Shown: positions 1 to 8,866, counted from the first letter of the stretch. The stretch is 64,000 nucleotides of DNA from Vibrio lentus (GCF_030409755.1 NZ_JAUFQE010000002.1:744001-808000); one strand, 5' to 3'. Numbers and translations: made by a program. Notes: a model not told the origin generated them from the sequence alone.

Positions 1-286
1 TTGGCGACGACGTGTGTACAGAATGAGATACAAGAGAATCGAGGAGATGCTCGGTATGTTCTGAAACAAACTCAGGCTGCTCAGGGATATGAGCATTCGA
101 AAAATCTTTCTCAATCTCACGCAATGGCTTTTCTTCAGCCACAATGTGTTCGCGTAAGAATTGATTCAGGTTTCGTGAAAGTTTGTCTTCGATTTGAGTG
201 AGTGTTGAGTCTGGGCCTTCTGGTACTGTAAAGATACGTAGAAGACTGTCGAAGCTAACATCTGCTGTTTTTTGTTCCGTAACCAT
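1..286 (-). CDS. panP: PanP-like PLP-dependent decarboxylase, 5' end only
   Basis: This gene is incomplete. From an ATG at 286, 95 codons run leftward off the window with no stop. The N-terminus (MVTEQKTADVSFDSLL) matches my recall of the Vibrio PanP family, PLP-dependent decarboxylases of the glutamate/aspartate decarboxylase group that are annotated as aspartate 1-decarboxylase, supplying beta-alanine for pantothenate. The catalytic lysine region lies outside the window, so the call rests on N-terminal similarity only. A plus-strand open frame over the same bases has no family resemblance and is treated as a shadow. Confidence 0.75.
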   Translation of the reverse strand, partial: MVTEQKTADVSFDSLLRIFTVPEGPDSTLTQIEDKLSRNLNQFLREHIVAEEKPLREIEKDFSNAHIPEQPEFVSEHTEHLLDSLVSHSVHTSSP

Positions 287-329
287 AGCAAGCGAGTTAT
301 TTTTCTTATATTGACGCGAGCGGGACAAT

Positions 330-357
330 TTAAACGAAAACGGGAACAATGTCCCGT
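330..357 (-). terminator. Rho-independent terminator of the 405-932 gene
   Basis: On the minus strand a 6-bp stem (ACGGGA / TCCCGT, 6-nt loop) is followed by TTTTCGTTTA. It lies just downstream of the stop of the exported-protein gene and upstream of panP. A wider inverted repeat, CGGGACA at 321-327 and TGTCCCG at 350-356, overlaps it and could instead be an operator for panP. Confidence 0.55.
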
Positions 358-404
358 CTTAATTATGAAATCCAACTTCCCACAAAAGCATAGTAAATCA
401 AGGG

Positions 405-932
405 TTATTTACACTTGATCGCTTCAAGTTTAGCAATCGACTGGTTGTAACGCTGCAGTGCAGTGTCGATTTGCTTAGGGTGGCTAAGCAGCTCAGCAAA
501 CGCTGAACGTAGCTCGTAGTTTTGAGCGTGAGGTGTTGATTGACGGTCGTCGAACGTCTGTTTCGCAATTTTTCCAAGCTCATCGTCGCGTGTTGATAGC
601 GTCTTAATATCGTGCTGTTCTAGTTGTAACCAACCTTCAACAGACTGAGCTGTCGCAACTTTGCTTGGATCATTCACTAAGTAGTAGTTTACCGCCGCGC
701 GGTTGAGTTCAAAGTGGTGTTTACGGCCTTCTAGGAACCACTCACTGACTTCTTCGAGCTCTGGATATTGCTCAGAGGTTAACGCAGCAAGATCAGCATA
801 CCAATTCAAAGAAGCGTCGATGTACGCATCGTATTTTGTTGCTTGGCACTGGTTTGTTTCAGACATTGAATCTGCTGCAAAAGAGAAAGTAGAAGTTGAA
901 GCTAGCAGTAATGCGACGCAAAGGCGTTTCAT
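405..932 (-). CDS. Exported protein of unknown function (175 aa)
   Basis: I do not recognise the family. Residues 1-20 form a clear signal peptide (MKRLCVALLLASTSTFSFAA, cleavage after AFA or AA), so the mature protein of about 155 residues should be periplasmic. The remainder is mainly helical and charged, with no metal-binding or catalytic signature. Two cysteines, one near residue 29 and one near the C-terminus, could form a disulfide. It is transcribed alone, with a terminator-like hairpin after it. There are no neighbours in the same operon to suggest a role. Confidence 0.75.
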   Translation of the reverse strand: MKRLCVALLLASTSTFSFAADSMSETNQCQATKYDAYIDASLNWYADLAALTSEQYPELEEVSEWFLEGRKHHFELNRAAVNYYLVNDPSKVATAQSVEGWLQLEQHDIKTLSTRDDELGKIAKQTFDDRQSTPHAQNYELRSAFAELLSHPKQIDTALQRYNQSIAKLEAIKCK

Positions 933-1107
933 AGTGGTTCCTTTTGTAAGTTTATTCTTTTTAGGACTTTGTCGTTACAGAGTACCGTGATCATTATTTG
1001 TTGAGCAATGACACTTAGTGTCTTTTTATTTCGGTAACTGTATCGGTATCTTGGGCTTTGGTATTCAGAGATGCATTCTAATCTAAAACAATCGCTATTC
1101 CTGCGAT

Positions 1108-2013
1108 CTAGTTAGCAAGAGATACAAAGAACAACATCATAATAGGGACGAGAAGACTCAATATAAACCCGCTGACGATGGCGATAGGGACACATCGAAC
1201 TCCGCCTGTTGTTTGAATCACAGGCAAAGTGAAGTCCATCGCGGTGGCACCTGCATAACCAATAGAAGTACACGGATAACTGCGAATCAGCACCGGGATC
1301 AGTACTAAGGCAACCAACTCTCTCAGCAGTTCGAGCATGAACGAAGCACCACCATAAACAGGGCCAAAAGCGTCACCCATGAGAATGCCTGCGAGAGAAT
1401 ACCAACCGAATCCGGATGACATCGCTAAAGCTTTGAAGAGTGGAATATCAAGCAAGTAAGCGGCAATCACACCACCGATCATTGAGGTCACAATAATCGT
1501 AAGGGCGATCACCATACCGTGTTTGTTCAGTAAGATTTGTCTAAGGGTCAATCCGCTATTACGCAGTTGAATGCCAATAAAGAACAGAAGAACGAATAGA
1601 ATCCATTCACTTGCTGTATCGACCCAATCGAGCCCGATTGGGAGAACCAAGCCCGCGATGAGGCCAGAACCGACCACCAGAATCAACTTTGCCGATTCCA
1701 TCGCCATTGAAGACAGGGGGAGCTTTTTCTGGCTGCTGTCAGTTTTAAGCGGCAGTAATTTATCGATTGCTGGCAGCGCCATTAGGTTGCATACACTTAA
1801 ACAGACAAAGAAAGTGACAGTATAAAGAAGGATTGTCTGTAGATTGCTGCCTAAGTTATCGAGCGCGGCTAGGCTCAGCCCCATAAGCGAGAGGATTACG
1901 TAGATCAGCCTAGACGTCGAGCGGTTAATGAACTCTAACGTCTGGGTGTTTGATATAGAAAAAAGATACCCCACGACGAGTGGCGCAAATATAAAGATCA
2001 TCCCTGTAAACAT
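1108..2013 (-). CDS. lysO: LysO-type lysine exporter (DUF340 family)
   Basis: This 301-residue integral membrane protein has about eight hydrophobic segments spread over its whole length. Its length and pattern fit the E. coli LysO (YbjE) family, which exports L-lysine across the inner membrane. Conserved acidic residues inside membrane segments, such as the GLDWVDTASEW region near residue 127, are typical. The start ATG at 2013 has GGAAAG directly upstream. The gene follows the HDOD gene on the same strand by 54 bp, so the two may be co-transcribed. No lysine riboswitch is visible in that short gap. Confidence 0.8.
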   Translation of the reverse strand: MFTGMIFIFAPLVVGYLFSISNTQTLEFINRSTSRLIYVILSLMGLSLAALDNLGSNLQTILLYTVTFFVCLSVCNLMALPAIDKLLPLKTDSSQKKLPLSSMAMESAKLILVVGSGLIAGLVLPIGLDWVDTASEWILFVLLFFIGIQLRNSGLTLRQILLNKHGMVIALTIIVTSMIGGVIAAYLLDIPLFKALAMSSGFGWYSLAGILMGDAFGPVYGGASFMLELLRELVALVLIPVLIRSYPCTSIGYAGATAMDFTLPVIQTTGGVRCVPIAIVSGFILSLLVPIMMLFFVSLAN

Positions 2014-2067
2014 GCTTTCCCTTTTACATTTACTTACTATTACAACTACTTAGCAATTTACGGTGAC

Positions 2068-2988
2068 TTAGAAGCCGCTAGCGTTGATAACGTCGCTTAG
2101 CTTTGCATTAAAATCATTTTTACTCAAGTTGCTTAATTTATAAAGAACTTCGGCACCCGTGACATTAAGCTCCACTTCATGCTCATCGATGTTTTCATCC
2201 TTGTTTCTAAACATCAAAAGGTGATTGGCAATTCGTGCAATATCAAGGTAAGACACTTCGCGCTCTTCTTGCTGATTGATGGTGTTACTACACACATCAA
2301 TGAAGTCACTGTCGAATCCCCAACGTCTAAGAACCAGCTTACTGGTTGCAGAGCATTGGCCTTGGAATATTTGCAGAGCGATGTCGTGGTCTAGGTAGTT
2401 GCCATTTTCAAGGTAGAGGTGGTACTCACTCACTAAGCAGAACAAACCAATATCGGCTAATAGTCCGACGAGTAGAGATTTCTCATGCTCTAGGTAGCGG
2501 TACTCGATAGGGGACAGTTCTTTGAAGCTATTGGTGACCAGTACCATCGTCGCGCCAAGTTCTTTTGAGATAGAAGCGCTTTGAACCAAAACTTGGTTAC
2601 ATTCGTGGTTTAGATTCACAGAATGCTTAAGTTGTTCGATAGCTTGGGCAGTGACGATGTCCCTTACTCTCAATATCCCTAAGCGAGATACCGCCGTCAT
2701 AATGTCGACACAGGTGATATTTCGTCTGTTGAATACCACAGAGTTAGCGACGCGAATCACGATAGCGGTTAGGCCAGGGTCTTCGAGTAAGCACTCAGCA
2801 ACTTCGGCAATGCCGGTCGTTTCTTGGGTACATAATTTTTGAATTTTTAAAACGACTTCAGGGATAGGAGGAAGGGTTATTTTTCCCGCTGAGATAGAAT
2901 GGCCAACAAGTTGGGCAAACTCTGATTCTAGACCCTTTAAGAGGAGAGCCTTATTTTGTGGTAGCCAGAAAAACGATAAATGATTCAT
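2068..2988 (-). CDS. HDOD-domain signalling protein
   Basis: The 306-residue protein carries an HDOD domain (residues about 20-220), recognised by the LPPIPEVVLKIQKL opening, the ANSVVFN segment and a tail of small helices. HDOD proteins are inactive relatives of HD phosphohydrolases that usually act in signalling, often near c-di-GMP or chemotaxis genes. The metal-binding HD residues of true hydrolases are absent. I start it at the ATG at 2988; the longer frame opens with a TTG at 3045 and adds 19 residues that do not look like part of the family. Regulation and partners are unknown. Confidence 0.75.
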   Translation of the reverse strand: MNHLSFFWLPQNKALLLKGLESEFAQLVGHSISAGKITLPPIPEVVLKIQKLCTQETTGIAEVAECLLEDPGLTAIVIRVANSVVFNRRNITCVDIMTAVSRLGILRVRDIVTAQAIEQLKHSVNLNHECNQVLVQSASISKELGATMVLVTNSFKELSPIEYRYLEHEKSLLVGLLADIGLFCLVSEYHLYLENGNYLDHDIALQIFQGQCSATSKLVLRRWGFDSDFIDVCSNTINQQEEREVSYLDIARIANHLLMFRNKDENIDEHEVELNVTGAEVLYKLSNLSKNDFNAKLSDVINASGF

Positions 2989-3128
2989 ATAAAAAGTAAA
3001 AAATGTATGTGGACCTATTTTACAAGCCGTGATGCTGTGAGGCAATACTCATCGGGCCTCATAACCCTAGAAAACTTGAACCGATGTATCAGCGATCGTC
3101 AAAAACCATTCATATTTTGATGTTTTAC

Positions 3129-3144
3129 TGTGATGTCAATCATG
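3129..3144. promoter_or_regulatory. Candidate CRP site upstream of tfoX
   Basis: TGTGA-TGTCAA-TCATG matches the CRP half-sites TGTGA-N6-TCACA at 8 of 10 positions. It sits about 200 bp upstream of tfoX, and cAMP-CRP control of tfoX has been reported in vibrios. The rest of 2989-3346 is AT-rich and holds the two hairpins listed separately. It has no GEMM (c-di-GMP) riboswitch. Confidence 0.4.
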
Positions 3145-3220
3145 AAAAACCAGAATACTCAATTGATTGATGTGAACTAAGTCCAGACTTATTTTTCTTT
3201 TCGAAGTATCATTTATTTAA

Positions 3221-3250
3221 AGGTGAAAAACGAAATCATAATATTCACCT
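3221..3250. repeat. Inverted repeat in the tfoX upstream region
   Basis: AGGTGAA at 3221-3227 and TTCACCT at 3244-3250 form a perfect 7-bp inverted repeat with a 16-nt spacer, about 100 bp before tfoX. It could be an operator or a stem in the 5' untranslated region. I cannot tell which from sequence. Confidence 0.45.
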
Positions 3251-3304
3251 AAACAATAAAAAAATAGATTTAACATTTTTCGCATAAAAAAGCTGCTTGT
3301 CTGG

Positions 3305-3340
3305 TGATCAACCTAATCGGGGTAATTTGATTAAGGATCA
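3305..3340 (+). promoter_or_regulatory. tfoX leader hairpin covering the Shine-Dalgarno sequence
   Basis: The ribosome-binding site AAGGA (3333-3337) can pair inside a hairpin: TGAT (3305-3308) with ATCA (3337-3340), CC (3312-3313) with GG (3335-3336), and TAATC (3314-3318) with GATTA (3329-3333), with a 10-nt loop. In V. cholerae, tfoX translation is blocked by leader structure and released by the chitin-induced small RNA TfoR. This fold is consistent with the same control. The TfoR gene is not in the window. Confidence 0.5.
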
Positions 3341-3346
3341 ACGGAT

Positions 3347-3928
3347 ATGACCGAGACAGCATTTATTAATTACGTGAATCAATTTGGTGAGCATCAAAAA
3401 CGTTCTATGTTTGGAGGTATTGGCCTCTTTCAAAATGACGCTATGTTCGCTTTGTTGAGTGAAGGTTGTTTATTCATTAGAGGTGGAAAGTCATTAGATA
3501 AGAAACTGACGGATCTTGATTGTGAAAAGTATCGTCATGTAAAAAAACAGACAACAGCAACCGTAAATTACTACGATATTACTGATCTGTTTACATGCGA
3601 ACACCCTGAATTGGATAGCATTATTCGTACTTCGATCGATAATTCAATTCAACAACGTAGCTTCAAAAAATCATCAGCTAGCCGTAGATTGAGAGATCTT
3701 CCAAACATGCAACTCACATTAGAGCGCATGGTGAAAAAAGCGGGTGTTGATGATGTTTCAATGTTTATGCAGTTAGGCGCACCTGAAGTATTTAACAAAG
3801 TTCGCGAAGCGTACGGCAATGATGTTGACCTAAAATTACTTTGGAAATTTGCGGGCGCAATTGATGGTATCCACTGGAAACTATTGCAAGAACCACGCAA
3901 GCAGCAATTATTGAAGAGCTGCCACTAA
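3347..3928 (+). CDS. tfoX: TfoX, regulator of natural competence
   Basis: The 193-residue protein has the two TfoX/Sxy domains: an N-terminal domain (residues about 1-90, with the KRSMFGGIGLF motif) and a C-terminal helical domain (about 110-190, with LRDLPNMQLTLERMVKKAG). TfoX is the chitin-responsive activator of natural transformation and type VI secretion in vibrios. The paralogue TfoY usually has a c-di-GMP riboswitch in its leader. None is present here, and the gene lies six genes from serC as tfoX does in V. cholerae (from memory), so TfoX is preferred. The start has AAGGA nine bases upstream. A strong terminator follows. Confidence 0.85.
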   Translation: MTETAFINYVNQFGEHQKRSMFGGIGLFQNDAMFALLSEGCLFIRGGKSLDKKLTDLDCEKYRHVKKQTTATVNYYDITDLFTCEHPELDSIIRTSIDNSIQQRSFKKSSASRRLRDLPNMQLTLERMVKKAGVDDVSMFMQLGAPEVFNKVREAYGNDVDLKLLWKFAGAIDGIHWKLLQEPRKQQLLKSCH

Positions 3929-3970
3929 AGAAGTCATCCCTCTATGCTTAAGATTACTGTTAATAAATAA

Positions 3971-3997
3971 AAACCGAGGAATGTCCTCGGTTTTTTT
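3971..3997 (+). terminator. Rho-independent terminator after tfoX
   Basis: A 10-bp stem (AAACCGAGGA / TCCTCGGTTT) with a 3-nt loop is followed by a run of T. The flanking A-run lets it also work for the convergent barrel-protein gene. Confidence 0.9.
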
Positions 3998-4073
3998 GTT
4001 TGTCTTAGTCGCATTTCTTAAAAGATTAAGTATTAAAAGACTAAGTGCTCATTGGGGGCTGTCTCGCTAAGTA

Positions 4074-4616
4074 TTAGTACTTGAAACGAGCAGTGAACAT
4101 AAGTTGGTCACCGTAGAAGTCGTTGATACGAGCTTCAGCACCTAGAGAGAATAGCTCTGTAGAGTGGAAACGAGCGTAAACAGAACCTGTCCAATCATCG
4201 TTGTCATCGATTGAAACGTAACCACCTTTACCACCCACTTCTAGTTGTGGACCAAGCCATTGGCGAACACCAACGTTGATTTCCATACCGATATCAGTAG
4301 AGCTTGAGTTTTCAGGCTGAACGATACGCGCTAGCATTTCACCAGTTAGGTCAGCCCAGTTGTTTAATGGAGCGTGGAAACCAAGACCTACAGCTGAGTC
4401 GTAATCGCCTTCAAATTCTGAATCGATACGTGCTATAGCGTGAGCATTCGGGTGAATTGACTTACTGAACGCGCCACCAAATGTTACTGGGCTAGCACCG
4501 ATACGTGCTTCAAAGTAATCGTAGTTAAAGTTACTCATTACTTGTGGTTGTTCATCAACAGCTAGTGCTGGGCTAGAAGCCAATAGCATAGCGGTAGTAA
4601 GTAGAATTTTGCGCAT
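4074..4616 (-). CDS. Outer-membrane beta-barrel protein (180 aa)
   Basis: The protein has a signal peptide (MRKILLTTAMLLASSPALA) and alternating-residue strands throughout. It ends ...MFTARFKY, a C-terminal strand closing on an aromatic residue as expected for outer-membrane barrels. At about 160 mature residues it would form a small barrel of around eight strands. It resembles YfaZ-like small barrels, but I cannot name an orthologue with certainty. No ligand or enzymatic signature is visible. It is a single gene, convergent with tfoX. Confidence 0.75.
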   Translation of the reverse strand: MRKILLTTAMLLASSPALAVDEQPQVMSNFNYDYFEARIGASPVTFGGAFSKSIHPNAHAIARIDSEFEGDYDSAVGLGFHAPLNNWADLTGEMLARIVQPENSSSTDIGMEINVGVRQWLGPQLEVGGKGGYVSIDDNDDWTGSVYARFHSTELFSLGAEARINDFYGDQLMFTARFKY

Positions 4617-4824
4617 AACGACCGTAAACCTTTAATTAGTGTTAATTCCTTTGGTTTGAGAAAAATCAGGCAAACCATAAACATTGAGACAGTTTAATCT
4701 AACTCACGGAAAAGTAATCCATAAAAATGCGAATCATTTGTCAATTAGCCAAAAAATGAACAAATTATGTATCACTCTGTAACTGAGATCTCATGTTTTC
4801 GGGCGATTCAGCTGAAATTAAGCG

Positions 4825-5322
4825 TTATTCGCCAAAACTAGTCCGTTTATTCGCCATCGCTGTAAGGATGCGTTCGGTATCTAAGATAGAAGTCCAGTTC
4901 AATAGCTGCTTGTCATTGGCAATCACAAAGTCGGTTAGCTGTTTCGTAATCGTGTCTCTGAGTTGGTCGCCTCGCCAAGGCTTAGAGATATAGAAATCAA
5001 GCGCAGCATTATTGATAGCCGTTACGGTGTCTTCAAGTCCGGCTTGGCCGGTGAGCAGCAACTTACGTGTTGGCTGCGTCGAATCGTGTTGGTTGAGTTC
5101 GATGAGAAAATCGATGCCCGTTTTGTCAGGCATGATGTGGTCACACAAGATTAAGGCGAGCTTAATACCATCTTGTCCCATTTCTTTAATCACTTGTTTA
5201 GCTTCATCGACCGATTCGGCTCCTTCAACAATAAAGTACTCTTCAAATGGCGCTAAGTCTTGAAGGACACTGTTGAGAACCTCAGGTTCATCATCGACAC
5301 ATAAAATTAGGTACTTATTCAT
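4825..5322 (-). CDS. Single-domain response regulator with an intact receiver
   Basis: Residues 1-125 form a CheY-like receiver with all key residues: D10/D11, phospho-acceptor D61 (in CDHIMPDKTG), T91 and K114. The last 40 residues have no DNA-binding or enzymatic domain, so it probably acts through protein contacts or phosphorelay. Its ATG overlaps the stop of the upstream kinase gene by 8 nt, which implies translational coupling and makes that kinase the likely partner. It resembles the degenerate receiver at the N-terminus of that kinase, including shared tail motifs (LTSFVI / LTDFVI), so the two probably arose by duplication. Confidence 0.85.
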   Translation of the reverse strand: MNKYLILCVDDEPEVLNSVLQDLAPFEEYFIVEGAESVDEAKQVIKEMGQDGIKLALILCDHIMPDKTGIDFLIELNQHDSTQPTRKLLLTGQAGLEDTVTAINNAALDFYISKPWRGDQLRDTITKQLTDFVIANDKQLLNWTSILDTERILTAMANKRTSFGE

Positions 5323-7258
5323 GAGGTGCTCCTTCTTGTTTGAATGGAAGCCACACCTGCATGTGAGTATGGCTGCCTACCTCAGACTCCACCAAAATAA
5401 ACCCTTGATGAGCCGAAACGATTTGTTGAGAAATGGATAACCCAATCCCTAAACCAAAGTTGCCTTCTTTTTTGGTGGTGAAGTTTGGGTTGAAAATGGT
5501 GTGGATGTATTCCTTGGCGATGCCGTGGCCAGTGTCTGATATTTGCACCACTAAAAAAGTGTCGTCTCCCTCTATTTGTTGAGAGGTGGTAATAGAGACT
5601 GTTCCTCGCTCTGAAAGCGCATCTAGTGCATTAGAGATAAGGTTCGTCCACACTTGTTGTAACGCGAGCGACTGGCACAATAAAGGTGGCAAATCGGTGT
5701 CATAGTGTTTTTCGAGTTGGTGATGCTTCAATCTGTTTTCAAAGATCACTAAGGTGTCTTCAAGCCCTTCGTGAATATCAGCGTAGTGACGCACTTCATC
5801 ATCTTCTCGGGCGTAGCTTTTTAGGCTTTTCACCATATCGGCAATGCGTTTACTGCACACTTGAATCGAGCGAATAGAGTTTCCTACATAGTGGTAATGC
5901 TCTAAGTCGTTGAGTAGTTCTTTGCCTGCAATAGGGGAGTCTTTTAAGGTATCTAAAACCTTAGAATCTTGACTCAGGTTTAGCCTCACCGCTTTTTTGG
6001 CTAGCGTACGATCATCGATAGTCGATGTAAGGTGTTTAACGAGCTGTCTCTCTTGTGCCGTGGATAGAGGCTTAGCCAGCTTTGAGTGTGCTAATACTTC
6101 AGTCCCTTTATTCGATTCTGGGAGTGATGAGTTTTCGAGTATCTGGTCGAGATGTTCAGACAAGGTTTCAATACTTCGTAAGATCGCTGCAATAGGGTTG
6201 TTCAACTCATGAGCAACACCGGCTACAAGCTGCCCCAACATCGCCATCTTCTCTTTCTCAATCAATTGTTGATGTGCAGACTCTAACGATTCAAGTGTTT
6301 GTTGCAGCTTGATCTTATTGGTGATGCTGCGTTGTAAACGGCGATTGAAGTGACGGAGTAACAGGTTAGTAAATAGCGGCAGCAGCGTATTGTTTGAATG
6401 CATAACCTGAGCAAAGCTATCTTTATCAAGCTTAATCACTCGTGTTTGGGTTAGGGTGATCGCAGTAGAGAATGAAGGTTCACCCGTCACGAATGACATC
6501 CCTCCGACAATGTTGCCCTTAGAGTGACGCACAACTTCGCGTTGTTGCCCCAGTTCATCTTTTTTATAGAGAGCGGCTTCACCTTCAATAATTAACCAAA
6601 GAAAGCGATTATCTTCGCCCTCAACCGTCAGCAGATGCTCTGGTGAATAATCACGAATGGCTTTGGTTTTGTCGTCTTTTGAAAAGACATCCTGCAGAGC
6701 ACTGACGACACGCTCAGCAAGGGCATTGTCAGAAAGCTGGTGGTAATCGTGGATGAAGCCAGATTGGAACGAATGAATCTTTTGCTCAATGTGTGCTCTT
6801 AGTAAACGTTGTTGATCCAACGCATCACTGTAAGACAACAGGTTTTCTGAGTCGTACTCGATAACAAAAGAAGTCAGCTCTTTCTGTGCTGATTTGAAGA
6901 GAACCTGATCTTGAACTGGTTTGGTTAGACAGTGGTTGAGCCTACCTTCGTTGACTGCGGTTAGGATGGATTGGATATCTGATGAGGCGCTCACTAATAT
7001 TGTTCTTGCGGTATTACTGTGGGGCAGTTGTTCAAGCTCAATCAGAAATTGCACACCATTGAATTCAGAATGATGGTGAGAGATCACCAAGGCGACGGTT
7101 TGGTGATTGTCGTGGATATCTTCTAATGCGTGATGAGCATCTTCTAAGTTCTCGGCAGTATAAATGTCGAATACATAAGACAACGGAGCCAGTTCGGAGC
7201 GTATTCTTTCTATGCTCACCGGATTATTGTCCAAACAAATAACAGCGTATTGATTCAC
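5315..7258 (-). CDS. Sensor histidine kinase with degenerate receiver and cNMP-type domain
   Basis: The 647-residue protein has a receiver-like domain (1-125), a cyclic-nucleotide-binding fold (about 190-300, with GGMSFVTGEPS), a coiled linker, and a kinase core with H350 in HELNNP, an N-box (SNALDAL) and G-boxes (DTGHGI, GLGIGL). No membrane segment is seen, so it should be cytoplasmic. The receiver has lost its phospho-acceptor: position 61 is H (SHHHSEF), D11 is N11 and T91 is A91, while K113 remains. The start is a GTG at 7258 with AAGG upstream. The downstream response-regulator gene overlaps by 8 nt. The ligand of the cNMP-like domain is unknown. Confidence 0.85.
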   Translation of the reverse strand: MNQYAVICLDNNPVSIERIRSELAPLSYVFDIYTAENLEDAHHALEDIHDNHQTVALVISHHHSEFNGVQFLIELEQLPHSNTARTILVSASSDIQSILTAVNEGRLNHCLTKPVQDQVLFKSAQKELTSFVIEYDSENLLSYSDALDQQRLLRAHIEQKIHSFQSGFIHDYHQLSDNALAERVVSALQDVFSKDDKTKAIRDYSPEHLLTVEGEDNRFLWLIIEGEAALYKKDELGQQREVVRHSKGNIVGGMSFVTGEPSFSTAITLTQTRVIKLDKDSFAQVMHSNNTLLPLFTNLLLRHFNRRLQRSITNKIKLQQTLESLESAHQQLIEKEKMAMLGQLVAGVAHELNNPIAAILRSIETLSEHLDQILENSSLPESNKGTEVLAHSKLAKPLSTAQERQLVKHLTSTIDDRTLAKKAVRLNLSQDSKVLDTLKDSPIAGKELLNDLEHYHYVGNSIRSIQVCSKRIADMVKSLKSYAREDDEVRHYADIHEGLEDTLVIFENRLKHHQLEKHYDTDLPPLLCQSLALQQVWTNLISNALDALSERGTVSITTSQQIEGDDTFLVVQISDTGHGIAKEYIHTIFNPNFTTKKEGNFGLGIGLSISQQIVSAHQGFILVESEVGSHTHMQVWLPFKQEGAPHE

Positions 7259-7441
7259 GGCTCAACCTTAGTAGTAGCGACGCTTGTAGCCTACCAAGAA
7301 GCGCTGGGTAAGGATGAGAGCTAGCCGTTAATTTGTTGAGGGAATTGAAGTATCGAGCAATAGACTGATTTAACTCAATGTTTCTTGTTTGCTACTGATG
7401 GGTTAGACTAAAAAAAACAGACTAGTGTAGAAAGAGAACTC

Positions 7442-8704
7442 ATGGAACAGTTAAGAAAAATTGGCGCAATCGGCGGAGCAATCTCATTGGCACTTTGTTG
7501 GCCGCTAGCGGTTGGGCAAATTGGACAGAACGCGATTACTGATGGCGTTGCAAAGCTTAACAATTCAAGCATTCAAGCTGAGATCGTGGAATATGATAGA
7601 GGTTACCTTTCTTCTAATGTAACCACTCGCGTGACTGTGATGGATGAGAATTTGAAAGAGCAACTCGCGCTCGATGGCTTACCTAGTGAGTTTGTTATTA
7701 ATAGTGCGGTTAGCCATGGTTTGGTTAGCTTAAACGCGATTTCGACGTTTGAGAATACTGACATTCTGCCTCTTACTCTGACTACCAGCACGGAGTTAAA
7801 CGGCAATACGGATTTCAACTTCGAGTTAAGCCAGTTCAATCATCAAGGTTCGGATGAAAATGGTACCTCGGTATCTATCACGAAGTCGAATCTATCTGGC
7901 CATGCCACCGTATTAGGACAGGTTGATTACGAGCTTTCTATCCCATCGGTTCAAATTGATTTTGAAACGGGTGAAGAGGTGACTCTATCTAACCTAAAAG
8001 GTATTGGTTCGGGCCAGCAAGCGAAAGGTTACTGGTTAGGCACACAGAACTTTACTATTGATAGCTTCTTGATTTCAGATTCTGCAATGCAGCCGTTCAT
8101 GACCATCGAAAATTCTAAGTACGATTTTGAATCGCATCTAGATGAAGCGACTAAACGCTTGAGCAGCAGCCTTAAGCTGGATATCGCAAACATCGAGACC
8201 AACGAAGGCCAGTTGAACAATCTAAATGTCGATTTTGAAATGTCGAAACTGGACAGTCAGTCGTTTGAGAAAATCTTTGAAATTTACCAGGCGAATCCTG
8301 TTTTGACGCAGGAAGACGTGGCTGAGATCATTCCGTTCATCGACGTACTGTTTGCTAAAGGCTTCGACCTTTCAATGAACAATATGTCGCTAGAACTAGG
8401 TAAAGGTCAGTTTGAATCTAAATGGTTGGTGAGCGTACCGGAAGGCACAGAAAACATCAGCAGCAACCCTTCAATGATTGTTCCTGCATTAACCGGCAAT
8501 GTTCAATCTAGCTTCTCAAATGAGCTTGTCGAAGAATACCCATTCATCCGTGAAGGTATCGACGAATTGATCGTGATGGAAATGATCAAGCAAACAGAAA
8601 GTGGTTATGAAATCACTGCTGACCTAAAGAATGGAAATCTAGTGTTTGAAAATGGACAAGAAATTCCATTAATTGCACTACTTATGCCGGCTTTTGTTCA
8701 ATAA
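7442..8704 (+). CDS. DUF945 / YdgA-like protein
   Basis: The 420-residue protein has an N-terminal hydrophobic helix (about 8-27, probably a signal anchor) and a long beta-rich body. It has the DUF945 pattern: a 'DRGYLSS' segment near residue 54 and a closing region that includes 'LLMPAF'. E. coli YdgA is an inner-membrane-associated relative of unclear function. The protein is likely anchored in the inner membrane with the bulk in the periplasm. It is divergent from the kinase/response-regulator operon. A perfect palindromic terminator follows. Confidence 0.75.
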   Translation: MEQLRKIGAIGGAISLALCWPLAVGQIGQNAITDGVAKLNNSSIQAEIVEYDRGYLSSNVTTRVTVMDENLKEQLALDGLPSEFVINSAVSHGLVSLNAISTFENTDILPLTLTTSTELNGNTDFNFELSQFNHQGSDENGTSVSITKSNLSGHATVLGQVDYELSIPSVQIDFETGEEVTLSNLKGIGSGQQAKGYWLGTQNFTIDSFLISDSAMQPFMTIENSKYDFESHLDEATKRLSSSLKLDIANIETNEGQLNNLNVDFEMSKLDSQSFEKIFEIYQANPVLTQEDVAEIIPFIDVLFAKGFDLSMNNMSLELGKGQFESKWLVSVPEGTENISSNPSMIVPALTGNVQSSFSNELVEEYPFIREGIDELIVMEMIKQTESGYEITADLKNGNLVFENGQEIPLIALLMPAFVQ

Positions 8705-8770
8705 AAAGAGTCGGACTTAATACTGATAGGGCGATCTAACGGGTTAAGTTAAACATTTTGTACGGTACGA

Positions 8771-8800
8771 AACAAAAGAGGTCTTAAGACCTCTTTTGTT
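8771..8800. terminator. Perfect 30-bp palindromic terminator
   Basis: AACAAAAGAGGTCTT is followed immediately by its exact reverse complement, 15 bp with no unpaired loop base, and then by GTTTTTAT. It ends the DUF945 transcript and lies 66 bp before the serC start. Confidence 0.85.
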
Positions 8801-8866
8801 GTTTTTATGTTGGGTAAAACATGGTATTACTTGCATAGTTATTATTTAGCAGGAGCAATCATCCCC

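Noticed and set aside
1..201. Plus-strand 66-codon frame at the left edge
   Set aside because: It overlaps the PanP-like reading frame on the minus strand, has no recognisable family, and starts at the window edge with TTG.
2989..3346. c-di-GMP (GEMM) riboswitch in front of the TfoX-family gene
   Set aside because: The conserved GEMM sequence blocks are not present; this absence also supports TfoX rather than TfoY.
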